Under the pieces are notes generated by a model. That model did not search any database. It saw only the letters and a program-made list of their open reading frames with translations, and was not told the DNA's origin. This document shows, piece after piece, positions 7,156-17,354 of a stretch of DNA of 64,000 nt (position 1 is its first letter; the number at the start of each line of letters is the position of its first letter). The position numbers and the translations under genes are program-made. The DNA is taken from contig OZ251461.1 of the NCBI GenBank assembly GCA_965242575.1, forward strand, positions 3,038,001-3,102,000, read 5' to 3'. This DNA comes from JANQOH01 sp965242575 (GTDB lineage Bacteria; Pseudomonadota; Alphaproteobacteria; UBA7887).

Positions 7156-10100
7156 TTGCGCTTCACCCGGATCAGGCTGAGCGGCTTCAAGTCCTTCGGC
7201 GAGCCGGCCGAGTTCCTCGTCCAACCCGGCCTCACCGGCGTGGTCGGCCCCAACGGCTGCGGCAAGTCGAACCTCGTCGAGGCGCTGCGCTGGGCGATGG
7301 GAGAAAGCTCGGCGCGCCAGGTGCGCGGCGGCGGGATGGACGACGTCATCTTCGCCGGCGCCGGCGCCCGCCCCGCGCGCAACGTAGCCGAGGTCGCGCT
7401 CTCCGCCCGGCGCGAGGAGGACGACCCGCCGCCGCCGCCCGGCGCCGCGGACGGCGCGATGGAGGACATCGAGATCGCGCGGCGGATCGAGCGCGGCGCC
7501 GGGTCGACCTATCGCGTCAACGGGCGCGAGGCGCGCGCGCGCGACGTGCAGGTGCTGTTCGCCGACGCCGCGACCGGCGCGAAATCGGCCGCGCTGGTGA
7601 GCCAGGGCGAAATCGGCGCGCTGATCGGTGCCCGGCCGACCGAGCGCCGCCGCCTGCTGGAGGAGGCCGCCGGCGTCGCCGGCCTCCACGCCCGCCGCCA
7701 CGAGGCCGAACTGCGCCTGCGCGCCGCCGAAGCCAACCTCGAGCGCCTGGAGGATATCGTCGCCGCCGGCGAGGCGCGGCTGCGGAGCCTGGAGCGCCAG
7801 GCGCGCCAGGCGGCGCGCTACCGGACCCTGGTCGACGGCCTGCGGCGCGCCGAGGCGGCGGCGTCGTTCCGCCGCTGGGCCGACGCGGCGGCTGAGGAGG
7901 CCGCCGCGGCCGAGGCGTTCGCCGCGGCGACCGCCGCCGCCGCCGCCAGCGCCCGCGCCGCCGCGCGCGCCGCGGCCGGGCGCGAACGCGCGGCCGAAGC
8001 CGCGCCGGCGCCGCGCGGCGCCGCATCGGCGGCCGCCGCGGCGCTCGCCCGGCTCGAGGGCCGGCGCCGGTCGCTGGAGGAGGAATCGCGCCGGGTCGCC
8101 GGCGCGGCCGAAGCGGCGCAGGCGCAGCTCGAGGACGCCGCCGCCGCCGAAACCCGCGAGGGCCAGCTGGCGCGCGAGGCGGAGGCCGCCGCCGGCCGCC
8201 TCGCCGGCGAAGCGCGGCGGCTGCGCGAGTCCGGCGCCGGCGAGGCCGGCCGCCTCGCCGCCGCCGAGGCGGCGCTCGCCGGCGAGCGCCGCCGCGTCGA
8301 GCGTGTCGAGGCCGCCGCCGCCGCCGCCGCCGAGGCGGCCGCAGAGGCCGGCGCCCGCCGCGATTCGCTGGCGCGCCGCGCCGCCGCCCTCGACGCGCGC
8401 CTGGCCGAACTCGCCGAACGCCGGAAGGCCGCCGCGGGCGAGCGCGCCGAACTCGCGGCGCGACTCCGCGACGACCGCGCGCGCGCCGCCGCCGAAGCCG
8501 GCATGGAGGCCGCGCGCCGCCGCGTCGACACCAGGGCCGAAACGCTGGACTCGCGCCGCGCCGCCGCGAACGCCGCGGCCGACGCGCGCGGCGCGGCGGA
8601 GGCCGCCGAGCGCAAGGCGCGCGAGGCGCTGCGCGACGCCGTGGTCGCGCATGAGCGCGCCGCCGCCGAGCGCGAGGCGCTGGCGGCGACCCTCGCGGGG
8701 GAAGGCGCCCGCCCGCTGCTCGACCGCGTCGCCGCGCCCGAAGACCTCGCTCCCGCGCTCGCGGCGGCGCTCGGCGACGACCTTCTCGCCGGCGACGATC
8801 CGCGCGCCGCCGCGCATTGGCGCGACCTGTCGGCCGGGCTGGCGGCGAAGGACGCGCCAGACTTGCCGGCGGGCGCGGTCCCCCTCGCCGACCCGGTCGC
8901 CGCGCCGGCGGCGCTGCGCCCGCGCCTGGCCCAGGTCGGACTCGTCGCCCGCGCCGACGGACCGGTGTTGCAGGCGGCGCTGGCCCAGGGGCAACGCCTG
9001 GTCAGCCGCGAAGGCGACCTCTGGCGGTGGGACGGATTCGTCGCCGGCGCGGAGGCGGAGGGCGGCGCCGCGCGGCGGCTGGCGCTGCGCCGCCGGCTGG
9101 CGGCGCTGGCCGAGGCCGGCGCCGCGCTCGCGAAGCGGCGCAAGGCGGCCGAGACGCGCGCGTCGCGCGCCGCCGGGGCGCTGGCGGCGGCGGCGGCGGA
9201 GCTGGACCGGGCGCGCGCCGCCGAGGCCGAAGCGGCGCGCGCGCAGGCGGCGGCGGCGCGGGAGTTCGAGACCGCGCGCGAACGCCGCGACGCCGCCGCC
9301 GCCGCCCTCGCCGGCGCGCGGTCGCGGCTCGCCGCGGTCGAGGAGGCCGCCGCCGCCAACGCCCGCGACCGCGCCGAGGCCGAGGCCGAGCGCCGGGAGG
9401 GCGCCCGCGCCCTGGCCGCGCTGCCGGCGGCGGAGGCTTTGCGCGCGCGCGCGACGGCGGCGCGGTATGCGCGGCGGACGGCGCGCAACGACCAGGAGGC
9501 GGCGGCGCGCCGGCGCGCGGCGCTGGCCCACGCCGCCGCCTCCCGCGCCGCGCGGCTGGCCGCGCTCGACGCCGACGCCGCGGACTGGCGCCGCCGCCGC
9601 GCCGCCGCCGCCGACCGGCTGCGGGCGCTCGCCGAACGGCGTTCGGAACTCGGCGCGCGGCTGCGCGAGTTGCGCGAGGAGCCCGGGCGCCTCGCGGCCC
9701 GCGCCGCGGCGCTCGACGCCGATCTCGCCGCCGCCGGCGCGGCGAAGCGCAAGGCCGACGACGCCCTCGCCGAGGCCGAGGCGCGGCTCGCGGCGGCCGA
9801 CCGGGCGGCGCGGAGCGCCGATGACGCGGCGGCGCGCGACCGCGAGGAGGTCATCCGCGCCGAGGGCCGGCGCGACCGGGCCCGCGCCCTGGCGGCGGCG
9901 GAGGCCGCGCGGATCGCCGAGGCGTTCGATTGCGACCCGCCGGGCGCGCTGCGAGTCGCCGGCGCGGAGTCCGCCGACGAACTCGACTCCGCCGACCGGC
10001 TGGAGCGCGAGGCCGCGCGGCTGCGCCGCGACCGCGACGCCCTGGGCGCGGTCAATCTGCGCGCCGAGGCCGAGGCGGCGGAGCTGGAAGAGGAGATCGG

Positions 10101-10668
10101 CGGCATGCGCGGCGAGCGCGACGACCTGCTGGCCGCCGTCGCCCGGCTGCGCGACGGGATCGGCTCCCTCGACCGCGAGGGCCGCGCGCGCCTCATGGCG
10201 GCGTTCGACGAGGTGAACGCGCATTTCGGCGACTTGTTCGCCCGGCTTTTCGGTGGCGGCCAGGGGCGCCTGCGCCTCGTCGGCTCCGACGACCCGCTGG
10301 AGGCGGGGCTCGACGTGGCGGCGCGCCCGCCCGGCAAGCGGGCGCAATCGCTGTCGCTGCTGTCGGGCGGCGAGAAGGCGCTGGCGGCGCTGGCGCTGCT
10401 GTTCGCCGTCCTCCGCGCCCGCCCGTCCCCCGTCTGCGTGCTCGACGAGGTCGACGCGCCGCTCGACGACGCCAACGTGGAGCGTTTCTGCGACCTTCTC
10501 GACGACATCGCCCGCGAGTCGCGCACGCGCTTCCTTGTCGTCACCCACCACCGCCTGACGATGGCCCGCATGGACCGCCTCTACGGCGTCACCATGGCCG
10601 AGCGCGGCGTCTCCCGCTTGGTCTCCGTCGATCTCGCCGCCGCGGCGGCGGACCTGGCCGCCGAGTAA
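7156..10668 (+). CDS. smc: Chromosome segregation protein SMC
   Basis: A 1170-residue condensin subunit that organises and segregates the chromosome with ScpA/ScpB (neither in this window). Walker A is GPNGCGKS (residues 31-38), followed by the conserved GESSARQ stretch. Two very Ala/Arg/Glu-rich coiled coils flank a hinge at about residues 515-640 (LDRVAAPEDLAPALAAALG and beyond). The ABC signature LLSGGEKALAAL is near residue 1067 and Walker B VCVLDEVDAPLDD near 1091. The start is TTG, with FTRIRLSGFKSFG following as in other SMCs. The coiled coils are unusually Ala-rich, which fits the base composition. The long frames on the opposite strand here are composition shadows. Confidence 0.97.
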   Translation: MRFTRIRLSGFKSFGEPAEFLVQPGLTGVVGPNGCGKSNLVEALRWAMGESSARQVRGGGMDDVIFAGAGARPARNVAEVALSARREEDDPPPPPGAADGAMEDIEIARRIERGAGSTYRVNGREARARDVQVLFADAATGAKSAALVSQGEIGALIGARPTERRRLLEEAAGVAGLHARRHEAELRLRAAEANLERLEDIVAAGEARLRSLERQARQAARYRTLVDGLRRAEAAASFRRWADAAAEEAAAAEAFAAATAAAAASARAAARAAAGRERAAEAAPAPRGAASAAAAALARLEGRRRSLEEESRRVAGAAEAAQAQLEDAAAAETREGQLAREAEAAAGRLAGEARRLRESGAGEAGRLAAAEAALAGERRRVERVEAAAAAAAEAAAEAGARRDSLARRAAALDARLAELAERRKAAAGERAELAARLRDDRARAAAEAGMEAARRRVDTRAETLDSRRAAANAAADARGAAEAAERKAREALRDAVVAHERAAAEREALAATLAGEGARPLLDRVAAPEDLAPALAAALGDDLLAGDDPRAAAHWRDLSAGLAAKDAPDLPAGAVPLADPVAAPAALRPRLAQVGLVARADGPVLQAALAQGQRLVSREGDLWRWDGFVAGAEAEGGAARRLALRRRLAALAEAGAALAKRRKAAETRASRAAGALAAAAAELDRARAAEAEAARAQAAAAREFETARERRDAAAAALAGARSRLAAVEEAAAANARDRAEAEAERREGARALAALPAAEALRARATAARYARRTARNDQEAAARRRAALAHAAASRAARLAALDADAADWRRRRAAAADRLRALAERRSELGARLRELREEPGRLAARAAALDADLAAAGAAKRKADDALAEAEARLAAADRAARSADDAAARDREEVIRAEGRRDRARALAAAEAARIAEAFDCDPPGALRVAGAESADELDSADRLEREAARLRRDRDALGAVNLRAEAEAAELEEEIGGMRGERDDLLAAVARLRDGIGSLDREGRARLMAAFDEVNAHFGDLFARLFGGGQGRLRLVGSDDPLEAGLDVAARPPGKRAQSLSLLSGGEKALAALALLFAVLRARPSPVCVLDEVDAPLDDANVERFCDLLDDIARESRTRFLVVTHHRLTMARMDRLYGVTMAERGVSRLVSVDLAAAAADLAAE

Positions 10669-10800
10669 CCCGTCCGGGCGCGCGCCCGCCCGGCCCGATC
10701 GTCGAGGCTGGCCGGCGCCCCGATTCTCCGGCCTCCCCGGGACCGCCGGCGTCGTGGACGGCGCCGCGCCGCCTCGAGGCAATCCGCCCGCCCGCGCCGC

Positions 10801-10921
10801 CGCCGCCGCGCAACGCACGCATGCCCTTGCCGTGCAGGCGGAAGCGGCGGCCGGTCTGCGCGCCCTCGGGAACGGCGACCGCGGCGCGCTTGCCGTCGAG
10901 AGTGGGGATCTCCAGCCGGCT
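10801..10921 (-). pseudogene. Truncated dnaJ remnant
   Basis: About 121 bases match the inside of the intact dnaJ (12374-12494) at a constant offset of 1573 bases with no gaps and about ten mismatches. On the minus strand it reads LEIPTLDGKRAAVAVPEG and then QTGRRFRLHGKGM, against LEVPTLDGKRAAIAVPEG in the intact gene. This is the second C-terminal substrate-binding domain of DnaJ. Both ends stop abruptly and there is no start, J domain or zinc finger, so it is a fragment. Most mismatches are silent or conservative, suggesting it came from a once-functional, slightly diverged dnaJ. The rest of the 10669-10959 gap holds no gene I can recognise. Confidence 0.85.
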
Positions 10922-10959
10922 GCGCTCGACGGCGATACCCCTTATTCGTTCACTTTACG

Positions 10960-11385
10960 CTACCGCGCGGCGCGGGTCGAATCGGGCGGAGAGAACGCGA
11001 CGCCTTCCGCGTTGGCGGCCTTGGCCAAGGCTCGATCCTGGGTGGCCAATTTGTCCCCACGCCGCAACGCCGTCTCCAGATAGGCGGCGTCGTAAGCGGT
11101 CAAACCGTGCCGACGGGCAACGGCCATGACGACGTCGCTCGCATAATTCCTGTCGGTTTCCAGGCACATGTCCCGCAACCGGGTCATGAAGCGATCGCCC
11201 CCCTCCCTGTCTATACGGCGTCTGCGCTCGTTCATGACCAGCACATTGCGGATCTCATGCCAAAAGAGATCGGGGACCACCCCGCCCGCCGACGGCAGCT
11301 CCTCCAGAGCGCGTTCCGCAGCGGCGGCCCGTTCATCCGGAAAGCACCAGGCCGCCGCGACCGAAGCGTCGACGACAATGGCCAT
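10960..11385 (-). CDS. PIN-domain ribonuclease, VapC-like toxin
   Basis: A 141-residue PIN-domain protein, expected to be a Mg-dependent RNase acting as a type II toxin. The start ATG overlaps the upstream stop as TGATG. Acidic residues of the PIN active site are in place: Asp in IVVDASVAAAW, Glu in LFWHEIRNVL, Asp in TAYDAAYLETA and Asp in LATQDRALAKAA. Length and ending (the common TQDxxLxxAA element) match VapC. The gene lies in a lower-GC patch between a dnaJ remnant and dnaJ. The partner upstream would be the antitoxin, although it is not a standard VapB (see next entry). The RNA target cannot be predicted. Confidence 0.88.
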   Translation of the reverse strand: MAIVVDASVAAAWCFPDERAAAAERALEELPSAGGVVPDLFWHEIRNVLVMNERRRRIDREGGDRFMTRLRDMCLETDRNYASDVVMAVARRHGLTAYDAAYLETALRRGDKLATQDRALAKAANAEGVAFSPPDSTRAAR

Positions 11386-12029
11386 CACGGGCGGCCCAGG
11401 TCCCGGGCCGCGCGAATTTCCGCGGCCGACACCGGCGGCCGCCCGGCGCGCTCTCGCCGCAGCGCTGCGATGGCTTCCTCTATCGACGTCCCGCCCGATG
11501 CAGCGGTGGGCGCAAAAGCGCAACCCGGTTCGGGGGGCGCGCCGCCCGACGTTCCCTCCGCGGCGGCGGCCTGTCCCGTTCCTTGCTTGTTCCAGTCGAG
11601 CCGCGATTCCAGCTTGAGAATGGCGGCCTCCACATAACTACGCAATTCTTCCGGCTCCACCATGACGAACGAAACTCCGATGGCCAGCCCACCGGACACG
11701 GCGCGCTTCACCTCATCGAGCATCGATCCGGTGTCCTCGCTTCTCTTGACAAGATGCTGACGCATCCGTTCGGCGATCTTGCTGCTTTCCCGCTGGCCCA
11801 CATATCTCGGGACCCATTCGCCCCGGTTCGGATCGCGGGTCCATATGGCGTACACGTTACCCTTCCCCGAGAACTTCTCGCGGAACTCCTTATAGCGGCG
11901 GCTAATTTCGTCTTCTCGCCAAGATCTCGGATAGTCGAATCGATACGGCTCGCCCGAAAGCAACGCCGTCTTGTAACGACGGGCGATCTCTCCCAAGCTT
12001 TTCGGGGGGTCGAAGGTCTGTATGTTCAT
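11385..12029 (-). CDS. GIY-YIG-like protein with antitoxin-like C-terminus
   Basis: A 214-residue protein directly upstream of, and overlapping, the PIN toxin. Residues about 50-115 resemble a GIY-YIG nuclease core: NVYAIWTRD as the first strand, then PRYVGQRESSKIAERMRQHL, where the YVGQ and the Arg-x-x-His helix are typical. The end (IEEAIAALRRERAGRPP, then VSAAEIRAARDLGRP) resembles the toxin-wrapping tail of VapB-type antitoxins. A low-complexity Ala/Gly/Pro linker joins the two. The start at 12029 has a good ribosome site (GGAGAAGGA). No DNA-binding AbrB, RHH or MazE fold is recognisable at the N-terminus, where one would expect it. Codon use is less GC-rich than in neighbours. The domain reading is by eye and moderate in certainty. 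Confidence 0.6.
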   Translation of the reverse strand: MNIQTFDPPKSLGEIARRYKTALLSGEPYRFDYPRSWREDEISRRYKEFREKFSGKGNVYAIWTRDPNRGEWVPRYVGQRESSKIAERMRQHLVKRSEDTGSMLDEVKRAVSGGLAIGVSFVMVEPEELRSYVEAAILKLESRLDWNKQGTGQAAAAEGTSGGAPPEPGCAFAPTAASGGTSIEEAIAALRRERAGRPPVSAAEIRAARDLGRP

Positions 12030-12203
12030 TCGCTCGTGTCCTTCTCCAACTCGCGTTTCCCGTCTTCCCGGGGACGTCGCCGAACCGGCCGTCCACACGA
12101 TGTTAACAAACCCTGGCTGGTTTTCCAATCCGGCGCGCGGGATTCGCGGCGGCGCCTCGCGCCATGCGGGCGAGACGCCCGAGACCTCGAGGACCCTGCC
12201 CCG

Positions 12204-13331
12204 TCACCCCCGCAGATCGTCGATGAACTCCTTGACGCGGGCCATGAAGCCCTCGGATTCGGGGTGGGCGCCGGGGGCGTCGGCGGACTCGAACTGGCGG
12301 AGCAGGTCGCGCTGGCGGTCGGTGAGGTTGACCGGGGTCTCGACGACGCATTCGACGAACAGATCGCCCACGGCGGCGCCGCGCAGCGCCGGCATGCCCT
12401 TGCCGTGCAGGCGGAAGCGGCGGCCGGTCTGCGTGCCCTCCGGAACGGCGATCGCGGCGCGCTTGCCGTCGAGGGTGGGAACCTCCAGCCGGCCGCCGAG
12501 CGCCGCGCGCGCCATCGGCAGCGGGACGCGGCAGAACAGGTTGACCCCATCGCGCGTGAACAGCCGGTGCGGGGCGATGCTCACGAAGATGTACAGGTCG
12601 CCGGGGGGGCGGCCGCGCAAGCCCGCCTCTCCCTCGCCGGCGAGGCGGATGCGCGTGCCCTCCTCGACGCCGGGGGGGACGTCGACCTGGAGCTGCTTCT
12701 CGCGATCGGCGCGGCCGGAGCCGCCGCACCTCCGGCACGGCGATTCGATGACGCGCCCGTTGCCCTGGCAGCGCGGGCAGGTGCGCTCGATGGAGAAAAA
12801 GCCCTGCTGGGCGCGCACCTTCCCGTGGCCGCGGCACGCCGGACAATCGACGGGGCGCGTCCCGGGCGCGGCGCCGGAGCCGTCGCAGGGCTCGCACGCC
12901 GCCGCCGTCTTCACGCGGATCGCCGCGCGCCGGCCGGCATAGGCGTCCTCCAGCGAGACCTCCATGTCGTAGCGCAGGTCGGCGCCGCGGCCGCTCCGCC
13001 CGGTCCCGCCCATGAACTCGCCGAACAGGTCGCCGAACACGTCGGCGAAGTTGGCGGAGCCGAAACCGCCGAACCCCCGCCCGCCCGCGCCGCCGCCCGC
13101 CGCGCCTTCGAAGGCGGCGTGGCCGAAGCGGTCGTAGGCCGCCCGCTTCTCGCCGTCGCTCAGGACCTCGTAGGCCTCCGACGCCTCCTTGAAGCGCGCC
13201 TCGGCCGCCGCGTCGTCCGGGTTTCGGTCCGGGTGGTAGCGCATGGCGAGTTTGCGGTAGGCGCGCTTGAGCGTGGCGGCGTCCGCGTCGCGCTCCACGC
13301 CGAGGGTCTCGTAATAGTCGCGCTTCTCCAT
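12204..13331 (-). CDS. dnaJ: Chaperone DnaJ (Hsp40)
   Basis: A 375-residue co-chaperone that delivers substrates to DnaK and stimulates its ATPase. The J domain is at residues 1-70 with the HPD tripeptide in MRYHPDRNPDD, followed by a Gly/Phe-rich linker. The zinc-binding domain has four CxxCxGxG repeats: CEPCDGSG, CPACRGHG, CPRCQGNG and CRRCGGSG. The two C-terminal beta domains follow; part of the second is duplicated as a remnant at 10.8 kb. The gene starts 24 bases after the dnaK stop and should be co-transcribed with it. Complete and of normal length. Confidence 0.98.
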   Translation of the reverse strand: MEKRDYYETLGVERDADAATLKRAYRKLAMRYHPDRNPDDAAAEARFKEASEAYEVLSDGEKRAAYDRFGHAAFEGAAGGGAGGRGFGGFGSANFADVFGDLFGEFMGGTGRSGRGADLRYDMEVSLEDAYAGRRAAIRVKTAAACEPCDGSGAAPGTRPVDCPACRGHGKVRAQQGFFSIERTCPRCQGNGRVIESPCRRCGGSGRADREKQLQVDVPPGVEEGTRIRLAGEGEAGLRGRPPGDLYIFVSIAPHRLFTRDGVNLFCRVPLPMARAALGGRLEVPTLDGKRAAIAVPEGTQTGRRFRLHGKGMPALRGAAVGDLFVECVVETPVNLTDRQRDLLRQFESADAPGAHPESEGFMARVKEFIDDLRG

Positions 13332-13355
13332 GACCGGACGCGCCCGGCCGCCGGG

Positions 13356-15281
<1,926 letters not shown>

Positions 15282-15357
15282 TCTCTCGCCCCTTTTTCGG
15301 AAAGCGGGCGGCGCCGCGCCGGCCTCGTGAAGCGCCGGACGGCCCCCGTCGCCGCGT

Positions 15358-15387
15358 CATATGGGAACGCGGCGCGCGCGCCGCAAG
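15358..15387 (-). promoter_or_regulatory. Candidate sigma-32 (RpoH) promoter for dnaK-dnaJ
   Basis: Read on the minus strand, CTTG (15387-15384) is followed after 18 bases by CCCATATG (15365-15358), close to the alphaproteobacterial RpoH pattern of a CTTG -35 and a C-rich then TAT -10. It lies 77 bases ahead of the dnaK start, in the only gap of the hrcA-dnaJ cluster large enough for a promoter. The spacer contains the palindrome GGCGCGCGCGCC. No CIRCE element was seen. Confidence 0.5.
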
Positions 15388-15427
15388 CCGCGAAGGACGC
15401 GCGAGCCGCGCGCCCCTCGCCGGGCCG

Positions 15428-16114
15428 CTACGGCGGCGGCTCCCCGTCCCCGCCGCCGGCGCCGCCTTCGCCGCCGTCCGTCTTCTCCGGCTTCTCCTCC
15501 GGGGGGGCGGCGCGGCGGGCGACGCCGACGCGCGCCGGGCGCAGCAGCCGGTCGTGGATGCGGTAGCCGGCCTCCACCACCTGGACCACCGAGCCGGGCT
15601 CGGCGCCGGGCGCGTCGACCTCGAACATCGCTTCGTGCAGGTTGGGGTCGAAGGGTTCGCCGGCGGGGTCGATGCGCGCGATGCCGTGGCGCTCCAGCGC
15701 CGCGCCGAGGTTGCGCCGGGTCAGCTCCAGCCCCTCGACCAGCGCCTTCGCGTCGGGCGCCCCGCGCACCGATTCGGGCGGGGCGCCGAGCGCGCGGGCC
15801 ATGTCGTCGGCGACGCCCAGCACGTCGCGGGCGAAGCCGGAGATGGCGTAGCGCGCCGCCTCCTCGCGCTCGCGGGCGGCGCGCTTGCGGAGGTTCTCGG
15901 TCTCGGCGACGGCGCGCAGCAGGCGGTCCCTGAGCGCGGCGATTTCGGCCGCCGGGCCGTCCGGATCGGCATCGTCCTTCGCGGCGTCCGCGTTCGGCGC
16001 GTCTTCGGGCGGCGCGTCTCCGGGCGGCGCCGCCTCTTCCGGGGGGGCCTCCGGCGGCGCGTCCTCCGCCGGGGCCGGGGGCGCCGCCTCGGCGCCGGGG
16101 TCGGGGTTCGTCAT
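15428..16114 (-). CDS. grpE: Nucleotide exchange factor GrpE
   Basis: A 228-residue GrpE, the ADP release factor and thermosensor of DnaK. It begins with a long acidic Pro/Ala-rich stretch (to about residue 55), then the long dimerisation helix (IAALRDRLLRAVAETENLRKRAARE) and the beta-wing with DPNLHEAMFEV and VVEAGYRIHDRLLRPARVGV, which are the family hallmarks. The tail after residue 208 is low-complexity Glu/Gly/Pro. It follows hrcA after 11 bases, consistent with one transcript. Extended disordered ends are common in this class. Confidence 0.96.
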   Translation of the reverse strand: MTNPDPGAEAAPPAPAEDAPPEAPPEEAAPPGDAPPEDAPNADAAKDDADPDGPAAEIAALRDRLLRAVAETENLRKRAAREREEAARYAISGFARDVLGVADDMARALGAPPESVRGAPDAKALVEGLELTRRNLGAALERHGIARIDPAGEPFDPNLHEAMFEVDAPGAEPGSVVQVVEAGYRIHDRLLRPARVGVARRAAPPEEKPEKTDGGEGGAGGGDGEPPP

Positions 16115-16125
16115 GTTCGTCTCTT

Positions 16126-17172
16126 CTATCGCTCCATGAGGCGGCCGATGGCCTTGGCGGTGAAGTCCACCACCGGGATGACCCGCCCGTAGTTCATGCG
16201 GGCGGGGCCGATCACGCCGATGGCGCCGATGCAGGTCGCCGCGGCGTCGGAGCCGCGATGCAGCGGCGCGACGATCATCGAGCAGCCGGCGAGGTCGAAC
16301 AGGCGGCTTTGCGAGCCGATGAAGACGTGCACCCCCTCGCCGCCGGCGGCGGCGTCGATCAGGCGCACCAGGCCGCGGCCGCGCTCCAGTCCGGCGATCA
16401 GGGCGCGCAGGCGCTCGAGGTCGGAGACGGCGGCCACGTCGTCGAACAGGCGCGCCCGCCCGCGCACGATCAGGGTGGGATCGCCGGCGTCGTCGGAGAG
16501 CACGGCGACGCCGCTTTCGGCGACGCGGGCCGCGAGTTCGCCGAGCTCGGCCTCGCGCGCCTTCAACTCGTCGGCGATCTCGGCCCGCGCTTCGGCCAGG
16601 GTGCGCCCGGCGAGGCGGGTGTTGAGGTAGTTCGCCGCCTCGGCCAGGGTCGACGGGGCGATCCCGGGCGGCGCGGCGATCAGGCGGTTCTCGACCACGC
16701 CGTTGGCGAGCACCATGACGGCCAGCGCCTTCCCCGGCGCGAGGCCCACGAATTCGACGTGGCGCACCGGCGCCTCGCTCTTGGGCGCGACCACCAGCCC
16801 GGCGGCGCCGGTCAGCCCGGAGAGCGTCTCGGTGGCCTCGCCGAGCACCTCGTTGAAGGCGCGTCCGTCGCCGGCGCAGCGGCTTTCGATGTTCTCGCGC
16901 TCCTCGGCCGTCAGGTCGCCGATCTCCAGCAGGCCGTCGACGAACAGCCGCAGGCCCATATCGGTGGGCAGGCGCCCGGCGGAGGGGTGCGGCGCGTAGA
17001 GCAGGCCGAGCTCCTCGAGGTCCGCCATGGTGTTGCGGACGCTCGCCGGCGACAGGCTCATTGGCAGCCGCCGCGACAGGGTGCGCGACCCGACGGGTTC
17101 GCCGTTCTCGAAGAACGCCTCGACGATTTTCGAGAAAATGACCCGCGAGCGTTCGTCGAGCTCGTCGATCAT
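16126..17172 (-). CDS. hrcA: Heat-inducible transcription repressor HrcA
   Basis: A 348-residue repressor that binds CIRCE operators, usually ahead of groESL in Alphaproteobacteria, and is tuned by GroEL. The N-terminal winged helix has GEPVGSRTLSRRL and SPASVRNTMADLEELGLL (residues 26-60), followed by the family stretch HPSAGRLPTDMGLRLFVDGLL. The C-terminal GAF-like domain ends IGVIGPARMNYGRVIPVVDF, a diagnostic HrcA signature. It is first in the hrcA-grpE-dnaK-dnaJ cluster. No CIRCE repeat is visible upstream of it or of dnaK, so its target is probably elsewhere. Its divergent neighbour is normally rph; here it is the caspase-like gene. Confidence 0.97.
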   Translation of the reverse strand: MIDELDERSRVIFSKIVEAFFENGEPVGSRTLSRRLPMSLSPASVRNTMADLEELGLLYAPHPSAGRLPTDMGLRLFVDGLLEIGDLTAEERENIESRCAGDGRAFNEVLGEATETLSGLTGAAGLVVAPKSEAPVRHVEFVGLAPGKALAVMVLANGVVENRLIAAPPGIAPSTLAEAANYLNTRLAGRTLAEARAEIADELKAREAELGELAARVAESGVAVLSDDAGDPTLIVRGRARLFDDVAAVSDLERLRALIAGLERGRGLVRLIDAAAGGEGVHVFIGSQSRLFDLAGCSMIVAPLHRGSDAAATCIGAIGVIGPARMNYGRVIPVVDFTAKAIGRLMER

Positions 17173-17354
17173 CGAGGAGTCATGGCATGGCGGGTCGGTG
17201 AACGGCTGCGGGCAGGCGCCGGCGCGGCGGAGCGGAATTTAGCCGCCGCCGGCGCGCGCGTCAACGCCGCCGCCGCCGCGCGGGTTGGATGCGGCGCCGG
17301 CGCCGGGTATGCTGGCCCGGAGCGGCGGGGCGGGCGCAGGGGCGGGCGAAGGGC

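Noticed and set aside
6406..10818. A very long open frame on the minus strand opposite smc and dsbA (over 1400 codons)
   Set aside because: High GC removes stop codons from all frames. The product is Arg/Gly/Ala low-complexity with no domain, while the plus strand encodes a textbook SMC.
15360..15427. Small frame of Arg-rich peptides in the grpE-dnaK gap
   Set aside because: Composition is that of antisense GC-rich DNA, without ribosome site or homology; the gap is better explained as promoter region.
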